A model generated the notes under the pieces. It was not told where the DNA came from, ran no database searches, and was given only the letters and a program-made list of their open reading frames with translations. Positions 28,150 to 41,399 of a stretch of 64,000 nt of DNA are shown here, in pieces. Numbering within the stretch: position 1 is the first letter of the stretch; each line of letters begins with the position of its first letter. The DNA comes from Paraspadella gotoi. Lineage: Eukaryota > Chaetognatha. The translations under genes were made by a program, and so were the position numbers. The stretch lies in assembly GCA_051294375.1 (NCBI GenBank), contig CM119270.1:6098027-6162026 (forward strand), given 5' to 3'.

Positions 28150-28981
28150 CTCTCTCATGGCTATACTCAGAAGCCTCGTATCAGGAGCGCAGCGTCCGGA
28201 TGGCGTTGAAGGATAGGAGCCCAGCCGCCGCGACGGGCCAGCGGCTGCTCCCTGCCTTCACTTACTTACGCCTCGGCTATTCTTTACTCCTCTTCCTCTT
28301 CCTTTTCCTTTATCTCCCGGATCCGCGGCGGCCGCAGTCGATCCGGTCTAGCCGAAGGGCATAACCTTACTCTTTTCTCTCTCTACTTTACCCTCGTCCA
28401 CCGCCGAGTCTTCTTTCTCTGAAATCTGAAACAAACAAGGCATGGCCATCGCAAGTTGTTTTGAATCCGAAGCCTACTACTACGCATACAGTACATACAT
28501 ATTCTTTTCAATTTTATTATATTCAATTTAATAAATCTTTTATTTACTACAAGTTCATAATCAATTAAAACTAGCGTTAATGTTAAAAAACATTTATTAA
28601 ATTTATTATTAAATTTATTTATTAAATTTATTAAATGGACATGGATAATTTTGTATATTGGTTGCTCACCCAATTTCATAGTTATTTGCAAAATGTAGCC
28701 TCATTATTAAGGCTCTTACAAAGTGACGTATATACTTCTATATTTTTTTAAGGCCTTAGCCCAAAATTTTGTACAGAGAGGAGTAAGAGAGCAGAGAGAG
28801 AGATCCGGCCCCGGATCCGCTCGGACTTCGACCGGGAAGAAGCCCGGACTCACATCGAGAAGAGAAAATCTCACCCGATCCGAGCGCGAAGAAGCCCGAA
28901 GGAGAAGGTGAGTCGGTCGGGCAGCGCGCGCCGCTGCTCCGCGTGCGACGGCCTGCGTCCGCGGAAGCTGTCAGTATATGA

Positions 28982-28985
<4 letters not shown>
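28150..28985. other. 830-bp insert between CT microsatellites, absent from the sister copy
   Basis: In the parallel copy at 37.69-37.81 kb the flanking sequences are separated only by a CT microsatellite, whereas here about 830 bp intervene. The insert has GC-rich ends (28.15-28.35 and 28.77-28.97 kb) around an AT-rich middle, and a strong AAG|GTGAGT donor-like site near 28906. There is no recognisable protein, no inverted termini and no tRNA-like promoter. It could be a mobile insertion, part of an unrelated gene or a chimeric join. Confidence 0.5.
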
Positions 28986-29018
<33 letters not shown>

Positions 29019-30454
29019 TTTCAAAAAAACCTAGGTTCAGGATAAGTGTCAATCTCTCTCGCTCTCTCTCTTATTTTTTTCTCTCGGTTTCTCTCTCTCT
29101 CTCTCACTCACCCTCTCCCTCTCTCCCTCTCTTCCGCTCCCTCTCTCACTACTCTCTCTCTTTCCCAGATTCCCCTGGTTACCCCAAATTTATATCTCTC
29201 CGAGATTTCTCTCTCCTCCTTTTGTTTCCAACTCCGGATTAAAGCTCAAAAAGTTCGTCGTTAAAATTTCTTCTTCATGATTTTCGATCGCCATGCAGTT
29301 TGAGAGTGAAGACGAAAACTGAATCGAGGACAGAGGAAAATTGATTTCCATCCAATTAGAAAAGAGATTGGGAACAGAGATACGAGTAGGTCTCCGTTTC
29401 GAATGAAACTTTCGAAGGAGAAAAGTAAACATCGGGTTAGTATTTGCTAGCGAGGAAAAAAATCAATTTATTCAAAATGTTCTCGAAAATATTTATAAAT
29501 TGCCGGAACGTTAGCATTTCTTGGGGATTTCAGATTGGTGATATTCACTAGTTGCGCCGATTCTCTCGTTTTGCGCGAGTTGGGGAAACGTGTGTGCGTG
29601 AGTGCGAGTGTGGAGAGATGTGGAGGTGAAGAGAGTGCTTAGTGTGAGAGAGTTGCGAGTGCTGCGTGGTGCGTGAGTGGAGTGAGAGCTGTGAGTGGTG
29701 AGAGAGCACATGAAAACAATAAATTTTTTTTCAGACTCCAGAATTAAGTCATTACATTATAATCTAAGATAAGTACCCGTATATATTTTTTTCCATTCAC
29801 CATATTTCACATATTTACATATACCATTCACATATTCTATACGACGCATTCAAAACTTATCAAAAAATCTTCAACATCCAAAACCCAGAGAATCAACAAA
29901 AACAATTAACTCAGGACCGCCAACAATGATGAGAATATTAACTTCTGTAAATGAAGACGACTGAAGACGTCGACGACGACAACAACGACGCAACAAACAA
30001 CAACGACAAAGACGACAATGGCCGATTGTCCCCTTTATTTCTCCAATCGATATCACAATTAACTTCGCGTGTGTTTTTTTTTCGGACCCAAAATGGAAAA
30101 CAATTTTTTTGTTTTGTGGTCGAGGATGGAACCGAGCGTGGGAGCCCGGGAGAATGAGGAGGAAAGGAGGAGGAGAGGTGGAGAAGGAGGGGCGAGGAGG
30201 CCGAATGCGAAAAAGAACCCGTGGCAGTCAGGGAGGAAGGCGAGGAAAGAGGAAGAAAAGGAATTATATTAAGTGGAGAGGAAGAGTGAGGGAGAGAAAG
30301 GGAGGTAAAGGACAGATCAAGCGCGATGCCTTTTGAATTTTGAATCTTGTTGAAAGCATTTTATTCCCAGTATCCGTGTTTGTCTGTTCATTTGTTCATT
30401 TGTTGTCATAAGAGTCCGCATTTTTTTGGTAACACGTGTTTTTATTTTTTTTTT

Positions 30455-30770
30455 TCCCCTTTTGAATTGCACATGATATGACATGACTATGACAAAAAAA
30501 AACTTTTTTCGCCCGTATATGTTATGACATTGCACTGCCCATCAAAATCCGTCTTTTATTCCTCTATCATATAGAAATTCATGAAGGGCCGTCGCTAGCA
30601 GCCGTTTTTTTCTTGTCTTCAACCAACGAATGAAGCAACAAACATTGGCGCAATTATACGCGTTTTTTAAACGTAAAGTGGGACAGACCGACAGACAACA
30701 TGACCGACCGACCGAAAAGTGACTTTATAGAGTTGCTCCGCGGTACTCGCGTTAAAAAGGCGAAGAGAAG
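30455..30770 (+). repeat. GGTC/palindrome interspersed repeat (copy C)
   Basis: Same ordered landmarks as the 10.44-10.79 kb copy: catgatatgacatg, ttcgcccg, gccgtcgctagcag, taaagtgggacag, gaccgaccgacc and gtgactttatagagttgctc. The palindrome is degenerate (ccgcggtactcgcg). It is present here as part of the large inverted duplicate. Confidence 0.6.
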
Positions 30771-32430
30771 AGCCAAAAAAGCATGAGTCTAATTTTGACC
30801 GCAAATCTTGTCGCGATTCCAGATTTCACATCGACATCGACAGCGCTGTTCGAATTTTATTGAATCGCATCCTCGCGTTCTTCGTGACAAGTACAGTTGA
30901 AACTTTTTTTTTTTCGTTTCTTTTTTTTTATTTTATATATTTTTTATTCTTTTTTCTTCCTAAGACTATTCCTACTTCTTCCTATTTTTTCCTCATTTTC
31001 CTATTCCTACTCTTTTCCTATTTCAGTCGGCCAAAAATTGAAAAGCCATTGCCTTTTGTTTTCTCTCTTTAGGTTTTATTTTTCCCAGTTGTCGTCGCCA
31101 CTGCCCATAAAAAATTAGGTCTTGTATAAATACTATAACAAAAGGTTTTTTCACGGAATAAAAAAGCTTTACCTCTACGGCACGTAAGGTACGATAATTT
31201 GTAGGTATCGGAGTGAGAATGAACACCGTACCAAGTCCGTAATGTGCAACATGGCTTGACTCATTGACTCATTGCAGCCCACTTGAGCTTTTATCTGCTT
31301 GGACGTACCTTCTGTTACATTGGGCCAATGTCAGCTACAGAAGAGATGTGGATTAAGGCGCTTGAAGTTTCTGAGGAGTACTATCCTAACTTTTTAACCC
31401 CTCTAGCATCAGGCAACTGGTCCTTGGACTTAGAGAACAATGCTTGACGGGCTTTACCACGCCCCTAAGTCGATTTACGGCCGTGGTCACCGCTTTCCCG
31501 CAGGGTAGGGAGAGCGTTAGGAATTGAACCCGCGGTAAACTAGGCGGTCATGAGAGGAAGGCTTTTTATGAACTTGTCCTGCTTATAGGCGCGCGGTGTA
31601 CTATAGGCAACGGCCCGAATTACGAGATTCTAGTGATAATTTCTAGATCATATTTTTTTTCTTTTTGTCGAGGTGTGGTAAACGTTTAAGGTCAGCGTTA
31701 AGAGTGAAATTATGCACAATTGTTTTTGTCTATTCCTATTTTTTACACTTACACTCATTTTCATGTTTTTCTCCTTCTCCTTTCAATTTCTTGTGATACA
31801 AAAGTATTCAGTCAAGGTTTTGAAAAGTAGTATTTTTTTAAGCATTTTAATTGTTTTTGTCCCCATAGCTTAAGTGCACAAATGGCGTTTGTTTAAAAAT
31901 TTTTTCTATCTGATTGGCTCAAAATATAAAATTATTGAAATGTAAGTTGTCGTTTATTTTATATAAAATATGGTAAGCCGCGTTTCAACAGTATTCATTT
32001 TGATTCTCAGCTTAAAAATATCGACAATTTTAGCAGAAAAAAATAGCGACCGAACCTCATAAAAGAATCAGTTTCGCAATTAAGAAAGAAAAAGTACCAA
32101 AATTCTTTAACAAAACTCAACAACAAAAAAGAAAATATTTTTCCATTACCTTAAAAAAAAGGACTAGTCTCAAGGAGAATAATACTACGTCAAGGTAAAA
32201 ACCATCTGTGGCATTTCTGCGTGAAAACCATCCGTGCATAATGGTGAACCCATACGCGTAACGGTCAACAAAACTTTCAAGAAGAAACACAAAACGCAAA
32301 AACGACGCTACGAACACGCAAGCATTTCGTCATCTTATAACGTTCTTGCCACGTGACACGCATTCATTCCTATCGTCTACCCAACTCACCCCAAAACCCC
32401 CCCCCTGGTCTTCAAAATTCCCCCCTTTTA

Positions 32431-33398
32431 TCATTTCTTTCTTGTCAGCCTTGGCGGCGGCCTTTGTCACTTTCCCTCTGAACCGGACTTCCTTCTTCTT
32501 GACGCCGATTTGAGACCACCAACGCGCGACGGTTTGCCTCATGGTCGCGGACGCGAAGCGGCCTGGATACGAAAATGGGGGGGGGGAGAATGGGGCCGGC
32601 GGCATTTGAGGGTGGGAAAGGCTTGAAAATGGTTTAGAGGGTTGTCATTCTTTGGCTGTTTTATAATTTCTCTGTTTTTTTTCACGTTTCTGAACAAAGT
32701 TTTTTAACAAATATTCTCAAAAAATTAGTACCGAGAAACAGAAATTTATGGTGCGCTGTAAAAAGAAATTGTTTTAGTAATGTAATTGTTAACTTAAAAA
32801 AATCATTAGAAAATACGCAGCACCACACGTCATCCCCTTTTACTCATCTCCAATCCCCATCTCCATCCCATCTCCATCTCCATCCCATCCTATCCAGAAT
32901 TTTCTATCCAATCACTGCACCGAAGCGGGCGTATCGTTGAATGGTTTCGACGCACATGGGTTTGGACAGGGCACCATCTCCACCATCGCGGACGTCGCCA
33001 GATTTTGATCTCTTGGGACGTTTCTTCAGTCACTTTCCCGCCTGCCGGCGATCACCCTGAAATAAGAGATATATAAATAATATACATGTAAATAATAATA
33101 TTAATAATAAATAATCTGTAGCTTTTCAAGTTGTTAAAGATTATGAAATTTTACCGATCACGTTAGTAATTCTTTTTGTTAATTGTTTATTTATTTTTTT
33201 TTTGTTTAGCGTAGCTAAAGTATGTTTGTTGTATATTGTTTTTAAGCATTCCTTTATCGTTTTATTTATCCGTTGCGCATTCTCACTTTTGCATAAGTTC
33301 CTCGGAATTTTTGACGGCGATGGGCCGTAGTGGCAATCCAAGACCGGAGCGTAGCCACTGCCTTTGATTCGTCCCTGGGTGTGGTTGAGGACGATGAC
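32431..33398 (-). pseudogene. EEF1A: EEF1A 3' fragment, exons 9-11 with frameshifts
   Basis: Minus-strand exon equivalents at 33287-33398, 32920-33056 and 32431-32562 match the last three exons of the intact gene, with introns in place. Indels break the frame in each (for example, the [10 protein letters not shown] segment becomes GRFASATMRQ and then shifts). Retained introns show a genomic duplicate, not a retrocopy. Random single-base indels in otherwise near-identical sequence suggest sequencing error more than decay. Confidence 0.85.
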
Positions 33399-33734
33399 CT
33401 TGAAAAGGAAAAAAAAAATTTTCAATGGCAATCGTACGTACGATTCCATTTTATTGTTATCTTGATAGATTCGACGAATATAAATAAATGGAATAATGAC
33501 TAAAATTACAAACTATAGAAATAAATTGTAATAAACTGCTATAAAAACGACCGACCTTTGAGAAGATGTTAATCCTGTACAACGGACATTGGAGATTCGG
33601 TAATGAATAGTGAACATTTAAATGTACAAGATGATGATTACTGTAGACGGTACACTTCAAAAAAAAAAATCTTCTCTGAAAAAAAATTAAAAAAATAACA
33701 AAGAATGAAAAGAAAGAAAAGTGACTTATTCTAA

Positions 33735-34896
33735 TATTTTTGTGTTCAGGATCTTTGATGCTCTGTCGTTGTATTCACTTCACTGGAGGAGAAAAAAAAA
33801 GGATAAAACTGCAATTACTATCTCGAGCTCTCTCTCTCTCTGTCTCTGTCTCTATTTCTTTTTTCTCATGCCGGAGAAAAATTCACCAGAATAAATCAAG
33901 TGAGTTTAAATCTCATGGAATTCTCAGTTTATGAATAAGTTTTCAGTTTTTCAGTTTTCNNNNNNNNNNATTCGTCGTCGCACAACAAAAGATTTCATTG
34001 CAAAAACAATTTAACCGCCGCACCAAATATATATATATATATATACATATTTATATTACATTAGTTAGAAGTCGGAAGAAGCAAAAACCTGGATTTGAAA
34101 AGAAAATACAAGAAAGCAGTCGGCATGTCAATATTTGTATGTGGTATTTTATCCAAAAGTTCTCAGTCCAGCGCGAATTTAATGGTGAGTTACGTAAAGG
34201 AGAGAATTAGCCCCTTTTAAATTTCTTCCTTTTCTCCTATTTTTGTCGAGGACCAATTCGGCGCGTTCGAGGATGCTTCCACCCGTGACGATATGAAGCC
34301 AATCAGGAAGCTGGGGTTAAGCCTGGGAGCTTAGAGAGAGAGAGAGGAGAGTAGGAACCCTGAAGGGAAGAGATAGACGAAAAACACATGACAGGAGGAG
34401 AAGAGGGATAGGGAGAGAAAAGAGGAGAGAGAAGAGGAGATGAAGAGAGAGGAGGAGAGAGAAGAGGTAAGTCCATGACTGGCGGGTGAAGGGATGAGTC
34501 GCCGGGGGCGGGGGGGCAGGGCGACTAAGACGACACAACAAACGATAACGAGAAAAACGAAAAAACAACAGGAGACGGGGGGCGCCACACCCAAACGACC
34601 CACGTGACATTAGACCAGAACGACGTCTCGTCGCAGTCGCAATTTCGTACGTCTTTATTAACTCTATTTGTGAATATTTATAATTATTATTTATAATTAT
34701 TATGGGAAACAGTGTGCTAATGAGCTCAAATGACGTAGTGAGAGTGCCAAAAAAGAAAAAATAGAAGCGAAGATAGTACATTTCACAATTTCGCCCTGAA
34801 AATTCGATTTCGTCCGTTGACTAAAGGAACCACTAAAACCCTTATGTCATAAGAAAAAATATATCCAGTGGGCGCGGATAGAGCAAAGCTTTTCTC

Positions 34897-34929
<33 letters not shown>

Positions 34930-35385
34930 TCCTTGTTCCTCCCGTCCTCTCTCTCTCTCTCTCTCTTCTTCTCCTCCTCTCCTGCTCTCTCTCGATGCCC
35001 GTCCCTGCTACGCCTGTCCTCTCTACCACAGTTTATGTAATTTCTTTCTTCTTCCTCTCTCTATTTTTTCTCTTCTTTAAATCTCTCTCTTTGTTGCGTT
35101 CAATTACTGTGTTATTTGAGTATATACTTAATCATAATTGATAAAATTTAATAACTTGAAAATCTTATTTCATTAAACCTGAGATTTTCATGAGATTTAA
35201 TAACTCACTTGATTTTCTGTTGAATTTTTTCCGGCATGAAGAAAAAAGAAATCTGTAGCAGAGAACAGTGAGAGAGAATGAGATCAGATTAGTTTAATTG
35301 CAGTTATCCTTCTTTTTTTCTCCTTCCAGTGATATGTTGAATACAACGACAGGGCATCAAAGATGCCTGAATCACTAAAAAATTA
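33735..35385. repeat. Local palindrome around the 10-N gap
   Basis: 33.735-33.959 kb is mirrored at 35.16-35.385 kb (shared catgccgg, aatcaagtgagtt, ctcatg and gcatcaaagat landmarks, reversed). 33.97-34.20 kb is the reverse complement of about 26.20-26.42 kb. The intervening 34.2-35.1 kb contains GA/CT-rich DNA with no gene I can support. Confidence 0.7.
33960..33969. other. Assembly gap (10 N)
   Basis: Shorter N run than the others, lying inside a palindromic stretch. Confidence 0.99.
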
Positions 35386-37728
35386 GATAAGTCACTTTTT
35401 CTTTCTTCATTCTTGTTATTTTAATTTTTTTTCATTTTATGTTTTTCATTCCAGTGGGATTTTTATCATGAGTATATAGGTGTTTTTTGGAAAAAATTTC
35501 AAGGACAAAAATAAAAAAAAAAACTTTGGTTCTTTCCCACAATGTTCGCATTGTCTAATTTTTTTTTTTGATAATTCATTTTTTAATTTTTTCTTTATTA
35601 CTGTTTTAAGTTTGAAATTAAACGAAAGCTACTTCGGATATGAAATATCATGTAAAAATTTTTAATTATTGTTTTTAGTGTATTATATTTACAATAAGAT
35701 TATTGATAATTTGTTATGATTTATAAATTTCGCTGTTACGTTTGTTCTTTAATTATTATAATATGACATTTTTTACGTAACTCACGATTTATATATTTCG
35801 ATATTCTTTTGTTTCTGACTGATTTTGATCACTTTTTGGATTAAAATCACCACTATATACATAATTAGTTTTATCATGCGAACTTATCTTTTCTTTTTAT
35901 TTTTTTTTACTTTAGATTATCAGTGGCGTTTTTGCTCTCTGACTTCTAACTAATAATATAATATTATGTATATATATATATTATTTTTGGTGTCGCTGTT
36001 TAGTAAAATTGTTTTTGCAATGAAATCATTTTTTGTGTTGCGTACGCACGAATTTATTTTCTCTTTTGTCTTTTTTATTCTTTTTTTCTACTTTTACATT
36101 GGGGAGGATCATTATAGTCCCGTCGTTCTTTGGATTTTCGCGTAATATGAAATCTGTAAGTGAGACTTCTTAACCATCTCTCTCTTCTCTCTCTCTTCTC
36201 TCTCTTCTTCTTCGTTCTTCTCGCTCTCTCTCTTTTTACTTCTCGGCCATCTCCTTTTCCTTCGTAATTTTTTATTCTTTCTTATCTTTCCCTGTATTGC
36301 CTCGTCTCTTGGCTTTTTTCTCTTCCTCCTTTTCCCTCTCCTCTCTATTCCTCCTCTCCCTTCTCGCCCTCTTCCCCCTCTCCGCCTCCCTCTCTCTTCT
36401 TCCCACCCACCAGGAAAGTTTTAAACTATCTCACAGCTCCGAATTTTACGCCTTCTCGTTCCGCCGACCTTGAAGGCATTTGGGTTGAGAGGGTGGAGAG
36501 GTGGAGGGGGGAGAAGGAATAGCCCATTGAAGATCATGCCTCCCTCTGGAGGATTGGAGCTCCCAAGTAGATTGTGAGAGGGGGGAGAAGAAAGAGTCGG
36601 GGTTCAAAGGTTCAAATCCGAGTCACCGCGGCATTCCTTATTTCCATTTTTCGTGTTAACGAATTTTATCTTTAATATCCACTCCTCTTTTGATTTAGAC
36701 CGTTTTCCCGGATGTCTCTCTCCCCTTCTCTTTCTCTTTCTCCCTTTCATCTCTTCGCTCTCTTAATGCCTTCTACTTTTTCTACTTTCTCTTCTTCTCT
36801 CCTCTCTCTTCTTCTCTCCTCTCTCTCCTCCTCTTCCCCTCTTCTCTTTCCTCGGTCTTCACTACATTGGTCAACTAAGTAATCGTTTGTGTTTCGGTGC
36901 TAGCAACACTACAAGCGAACTTATTCAACCTCACTAAAGTTTTCAGCCATATATCATAACACGAATGATTACTGAAATACATTTTATTCTTTACTATTAA
37001 CGTGTTGATTTCTACTCGCGAGTCTAGATCCGATTTTCATTCGGTTTCCACTTATTCATTCTTTTTGAGTGTTCTTAGATCTTCTTGCAATTGTGTTAAG
37101 TTAATTAGTTGTTAATTAGGTTATATTTACTATTTTTTACTGCTAACTATTTCACGACTTATTGAGCAAAGGTTTCGAGGTTAGGGTTATGGGTATTATA
37201 GCTGTATTATTAAGGTTAGAATTTGTGGTCTCGATAAATGGTTAGGGATTTGCGTTAAGTATTAGTGTTTAGGGTTAATAGGAAGAGTGAGAATCAGATG
37301 ATAAGGTGTTAGGATTCAGTTATTTAGGTTCAAAATTAATTTTCTTAGGATAAACTATTCATAAAGGCGCTGCACTCTCGGAAGAAGAAAGCCCTAATCA
37401 GTTGACCATTAAAAGAAAATTTTCTCCACCCTCACTTCCGCCGCCAATTTGGTGTGTCACGACGAGAATGCGCCCGTCTATGAGCGATGGTGTCGAATCT
37501 TTACTCTGGCAACAAAGCCTTGTGTTATCTACAACATTTAGTTTTATTATACTTAATTTTTGTTCGTTACACTATATAATCGACACAAAAGCAGCATACA
37601 ACTAAATTTGACCTTTCAAAAAATGGCGACTCTAACTGTTCCTTCAAGAAACACGAATGGGTTTTTCATTTCGATTGCAGGTGGGAAATATTAACGGTAA
37701 TAGACGTTAATCATTTCATCTCTCTTCT

Positions 37729-37770
<42 letters not shown>

Positions 37771-39184
37771 TCTCTCTCTCCTTCTTTCTCTCTCTTTTCT
37801 CTCTCTCTCGCATTTTTTCAAAAAATACCTTTAGGATTCAGGTATAAGTGCAATCTCTCTCGCTTCTCGTCTCTTATTTTTTTCTTTCGTGTTCTTCGCT
37901 CTCTCTCTCTCTCTCACTCACCCTCTTCCTGCTTCTCCCTCTCTTCCGTCCCTCTCTCCTCTCATCTCTCTTTCCCAGATTTCCTGGTTACCCAAATTTA
38001 TTCTCTCCAAGATTTCTCTCTCCTCCTTTTTTTCCAACTCCGGCATTAAAGCTCAAAAGGTTTGTGTTTAAATATTCTTCTCAAATGATTTTCTCGATCG
38101 TCCATGAGTTGAGAGAGAAGACGAAAACGGAATAATAAGGAGAGTAGAAATTTGATTTCATCACGTGAGATGGAACCAAGAGATTACAAGTCGTCTTCCG
38201 TTTTTCGAATGATCGTCAAAGGGGAAAAGTATACGTCGGGTTTAGATTTTGCTAGCGATGGAAAAAAATCAGTTATGGAAAAATATTCTCGAATTATTTA
38301 TTAAATTGCCGAACGTTAGCATTTCTTTGGATTTTACATTGTGGAATTTTCTACTGTTGGGATCCTCGTCGTTTTGGCGCGAGTTTGTTGGTTACGTGTG
38401 TCGGGAGTGCGAGTGTGAGAGAGTGCGAGTTTTGTGAGAGGTCGCGAGTGTGTAAGACCGCATGAAACAATAAACATTTTTTTCAGACTCCAGAATTAGG
38501 ATTATCACAATTACATTTATAATCTAAGCTAATTACGTACTATACTCAGCTTTCTCATATTTCACATATTTTACATATACGATTTCACAATATTTACGAC
38601 GATTTCAAAAATTATCAAAAAAAATCTTCAACACCAAAACCCAGGAATCAATCAAAAAACAATTAACTCGGACCGCAACAATGATTGAGAAATATTTACT
38701 TCTGTAAATTGGAAAGACGACTGAAAAGACCGTCGGACGACGACAACAACGACGACAACACAAAACGACAAAGTGACGACAATGGCCGATTGTCCCCTTT
38801 TTCTCATCGATATCATTAACTTTCGCATGTTTTTTTTCGGACCTCAAAATGGAAACATGAGTTTTTTGTTTTGTGTCTGAGGATGGAAGCCGAGCGTGGG
38901 GCCCGTGAGAATGAGAGGAGGAGGAGTGAGGAGAAAGACGGAGAAGGAGGAGGAGGCCGAATGCAAATACAACCGTGGGAGCCCAGGAGGAAGGGAGAAG
39001 GAGGAAGAGAAGGAAAAGGAATTATTATAAGTGAGGAAGGAAGATGGAGAAGATGAAGGTGGTAAGGAACAGACCAATCGCGATCGCCTTTTGATTTTTT
39101 ATTCTCAGTATCCGTGTTGTCTGTCAGTTGTTGCATTGTGTCATAAGAGTCCCATTTTTTTGGTACACGTTGTTATTTCCCTTT

Positions 39185-39480
39185 GATCACCATGATATGA
39201 CATGACATGACTAAAAAAAACTTTTTTCGCCCGTTTTATTTTATCATGCACTGCCATCCAAAATTCCGTCTTTTATTCCTTTAGTTTAGGAATTCATAAG
39301 GGCGTCGCTAGCTCAGTCCCTTAGATTGAGGTTTTTTCTGTTCTCACAAATGAGAAATCAAATATGGGCAAATTATACGCTTTTATAACGTAAGTGGGAC
39401 AGACCGACAGGACAGACATACGACCGACCGAATAAGTGGACTTTATAGAGTTTTCGCGAGTACTCGTCGTTTAAATAGGC
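39185..39480 (+). repeat. GGTC/palindrome interspersed repeat (copy D)
   Basis: Same family as 10.44-10.79 kb, here within copy D. Carries catgatatgacatgacatgac, gggcgtcgctagct, aacgtaagtgggacag, gaccgaccga and a partial palindrome (cgcgagtactcg). Confidence 0.6.
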
Positions 39481-41399
39481 GAAGAGGAAGAGCAAAAGAT
39501 AAGTCTAATTTGACCAATCTGTCGTATTTTTTCCGATTTTCGCATCGACATCGACAGCGGCCGTTCAAATTTATTGATCGCATCCCTCGGTTTTTCGTTG
39601 ACAAGTTACAGTTGAAACTTCTTTTTTTTTTTCGTTTCTTTTTTTATTTTCTATTTTTTATTCTTTTTCTTTTATTCCTAAGACTTATCCTACTCTTCCT
39701 ATTTTTTCCTATTTTCCGTATTTCCTTACGTTTTTCCTATTTCAGTGTCGGCCAAAATGAAAAGTCCATTGGCCTTTTGTTTTCTCTCTTTAGTTTTATT
39801 TTTCCAGTTGTCTTCGCGCACTGCCATAAAAAAGGTTTGTTATTAAATATAACAAAAGGTCACGGAAGTAAAAAGCTTTTCCGTACGGGGTAAGAAGGTA
39901 CTTGATATTTGTAGGTTACGGTTAGTTGAGGAATGAACACCGGTACCAAGTCGTTAATTGTTGATACATGCTTTGACTTCATTGACTCATTACCCACTGA
40001 TTTTATCTGTTGGTAGTCGTACTCTTTAACATGGCAATGTCAGCACAGAAGATTGATGTGGAATAAGGCCGCTAAGTTGTTCGTAGAATGAAAAAAGTTC
40101 GAGACACTATTTCTCGGTACAATATATTTTAACCCACTCATAGCATCTACTATGAACTGAGTCTGTACTAGAACCGCAATGCTATTTGTGCTTTATCCAC
40201 CTCCCCCTATAGTTCTAATTTTATCGGCTCTTGCTGTTCTCACGCTTCCCGCAGTTTTTTTTTCGGTGAGTCCTCCTAGGGAATCGTGTCAGGTGTAGGA
40301 TTTGAATCCCTCTCTCTCCTATTTTTCATTGGTTAACTTATGGGTTCCTGAGAGGTCATAGGGCTCTTTTTACTTGTAACTTTTTCCTGTGTTTATAGCC
40401 GGGGTCCTTTGTGAATCGTGTAAAAAAGCAAGTTAATCTTTCGGTTTTCCACCCAGTAGCATTCCTAAAGAATGAGACGAGTGTGTTAATATTTCTATAC
40501 TATATGTCCGTTCGACTATTGTTTTAAAGGTTCGAGAAAAGGGAAAATTATGCACAATTTTTTTTTGGTCTCTTTCCCTATTTTTTACTAACTTTCTTAA
40601 CATTCACTTTTCACATTTCTTTTTTCCTGCCCTGCAATTAGTGGGAACAAAAGAGGTCTTAGCCAGGCAGGGTGGAAAATTGCATGTATTTGGTGGTAAG
40701 TATTTGGGGTTTTCCCATAGAAAGTCCCACAATTGGCAGTAATAACGGCAGTAGCTGAGGCTAACAATAAAATAGGGTAAGGTATGGGGTTTTTTGGAGT
40801 TGGTCCGTCTGTAGTTTGTATACTAAAAATGAATGATAGCCTCGGTGTCTACGACCCAAGTAATTGTATTATTGTTATCAAGCCTTCTTAAAAAGTATTC
40901 TCGTACAAAAGTTGTAAGACAGAAAAAAATAAGCGATATTCCACCGAAAAATCTGTATATCCCTCATACAAAGAATTCCACCGTTTCTGCTTTACTTATA
41001 GGAGATAATTAAAAAATGTCCATTAACTCACAAAAATTTCTTAACAAACTCCATATCTAACATACAAATAAAAGAAAAAAATTAGATTATTATACGTCAA
41101 TATTATAAATGTAAGAAGAAAAAGCTGACTCTAGTCTCTCAATGAGAGAACTAATATATCGCAAGAGGTGTATAGAAACTAAGCGCATTATAGTCATTTC
41201 GCCTGAAACTAATATATCCATCAGCTTGATACATCTCATATAAACCGAAAACTAAAAACAGTGAAAACAAAAAAACTATCAACGGAGAGAAACACTTAAC
41301 TAATACAGCAAACGAACGCAATACGAAACACGAAGCATGTCGTCATCTAATAATGACGCCATCGTGCCACGGTGACACATTTCATTCCTTATCTGAGTC

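Larger units (their letters stand above)
25922..33730 (-). repeat. Inverted duplicate of EEF1A 3' half and flank (copy C)
   Basis: Reading right to left: 33.73-32.43 kb matches EEF1A intron 8 to the stop codon, 32.4-30.75 matches the 3' flank, 30.7-29.2 matches 22.7-24.0 kb, and 28.1-27.1 matches 24.9-25.9 kb. The remainder (25.9-27.1 kb) is matched only by 35.4-36.7 kb. Exons are frameshifted by small indels. It contains no gene other than the EEF1A fragments. Confidence 0.85.

Noticed and set aside
28310-28340. Cluster of GGATCC, CCGCGG and GCGGCCGC sites resembling a cloning polylinker
   Set aside because: The order and spacing match no vector I recognise and the flanks are not vector-like; a GC-rich stretch yields such sites by chance.
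32431-33398. Processed EEF1A retropseudogene
   Set aside because: Introns are retained at the same positions, so it is a genomic duplicate or assembly copy, not a retrocopy.
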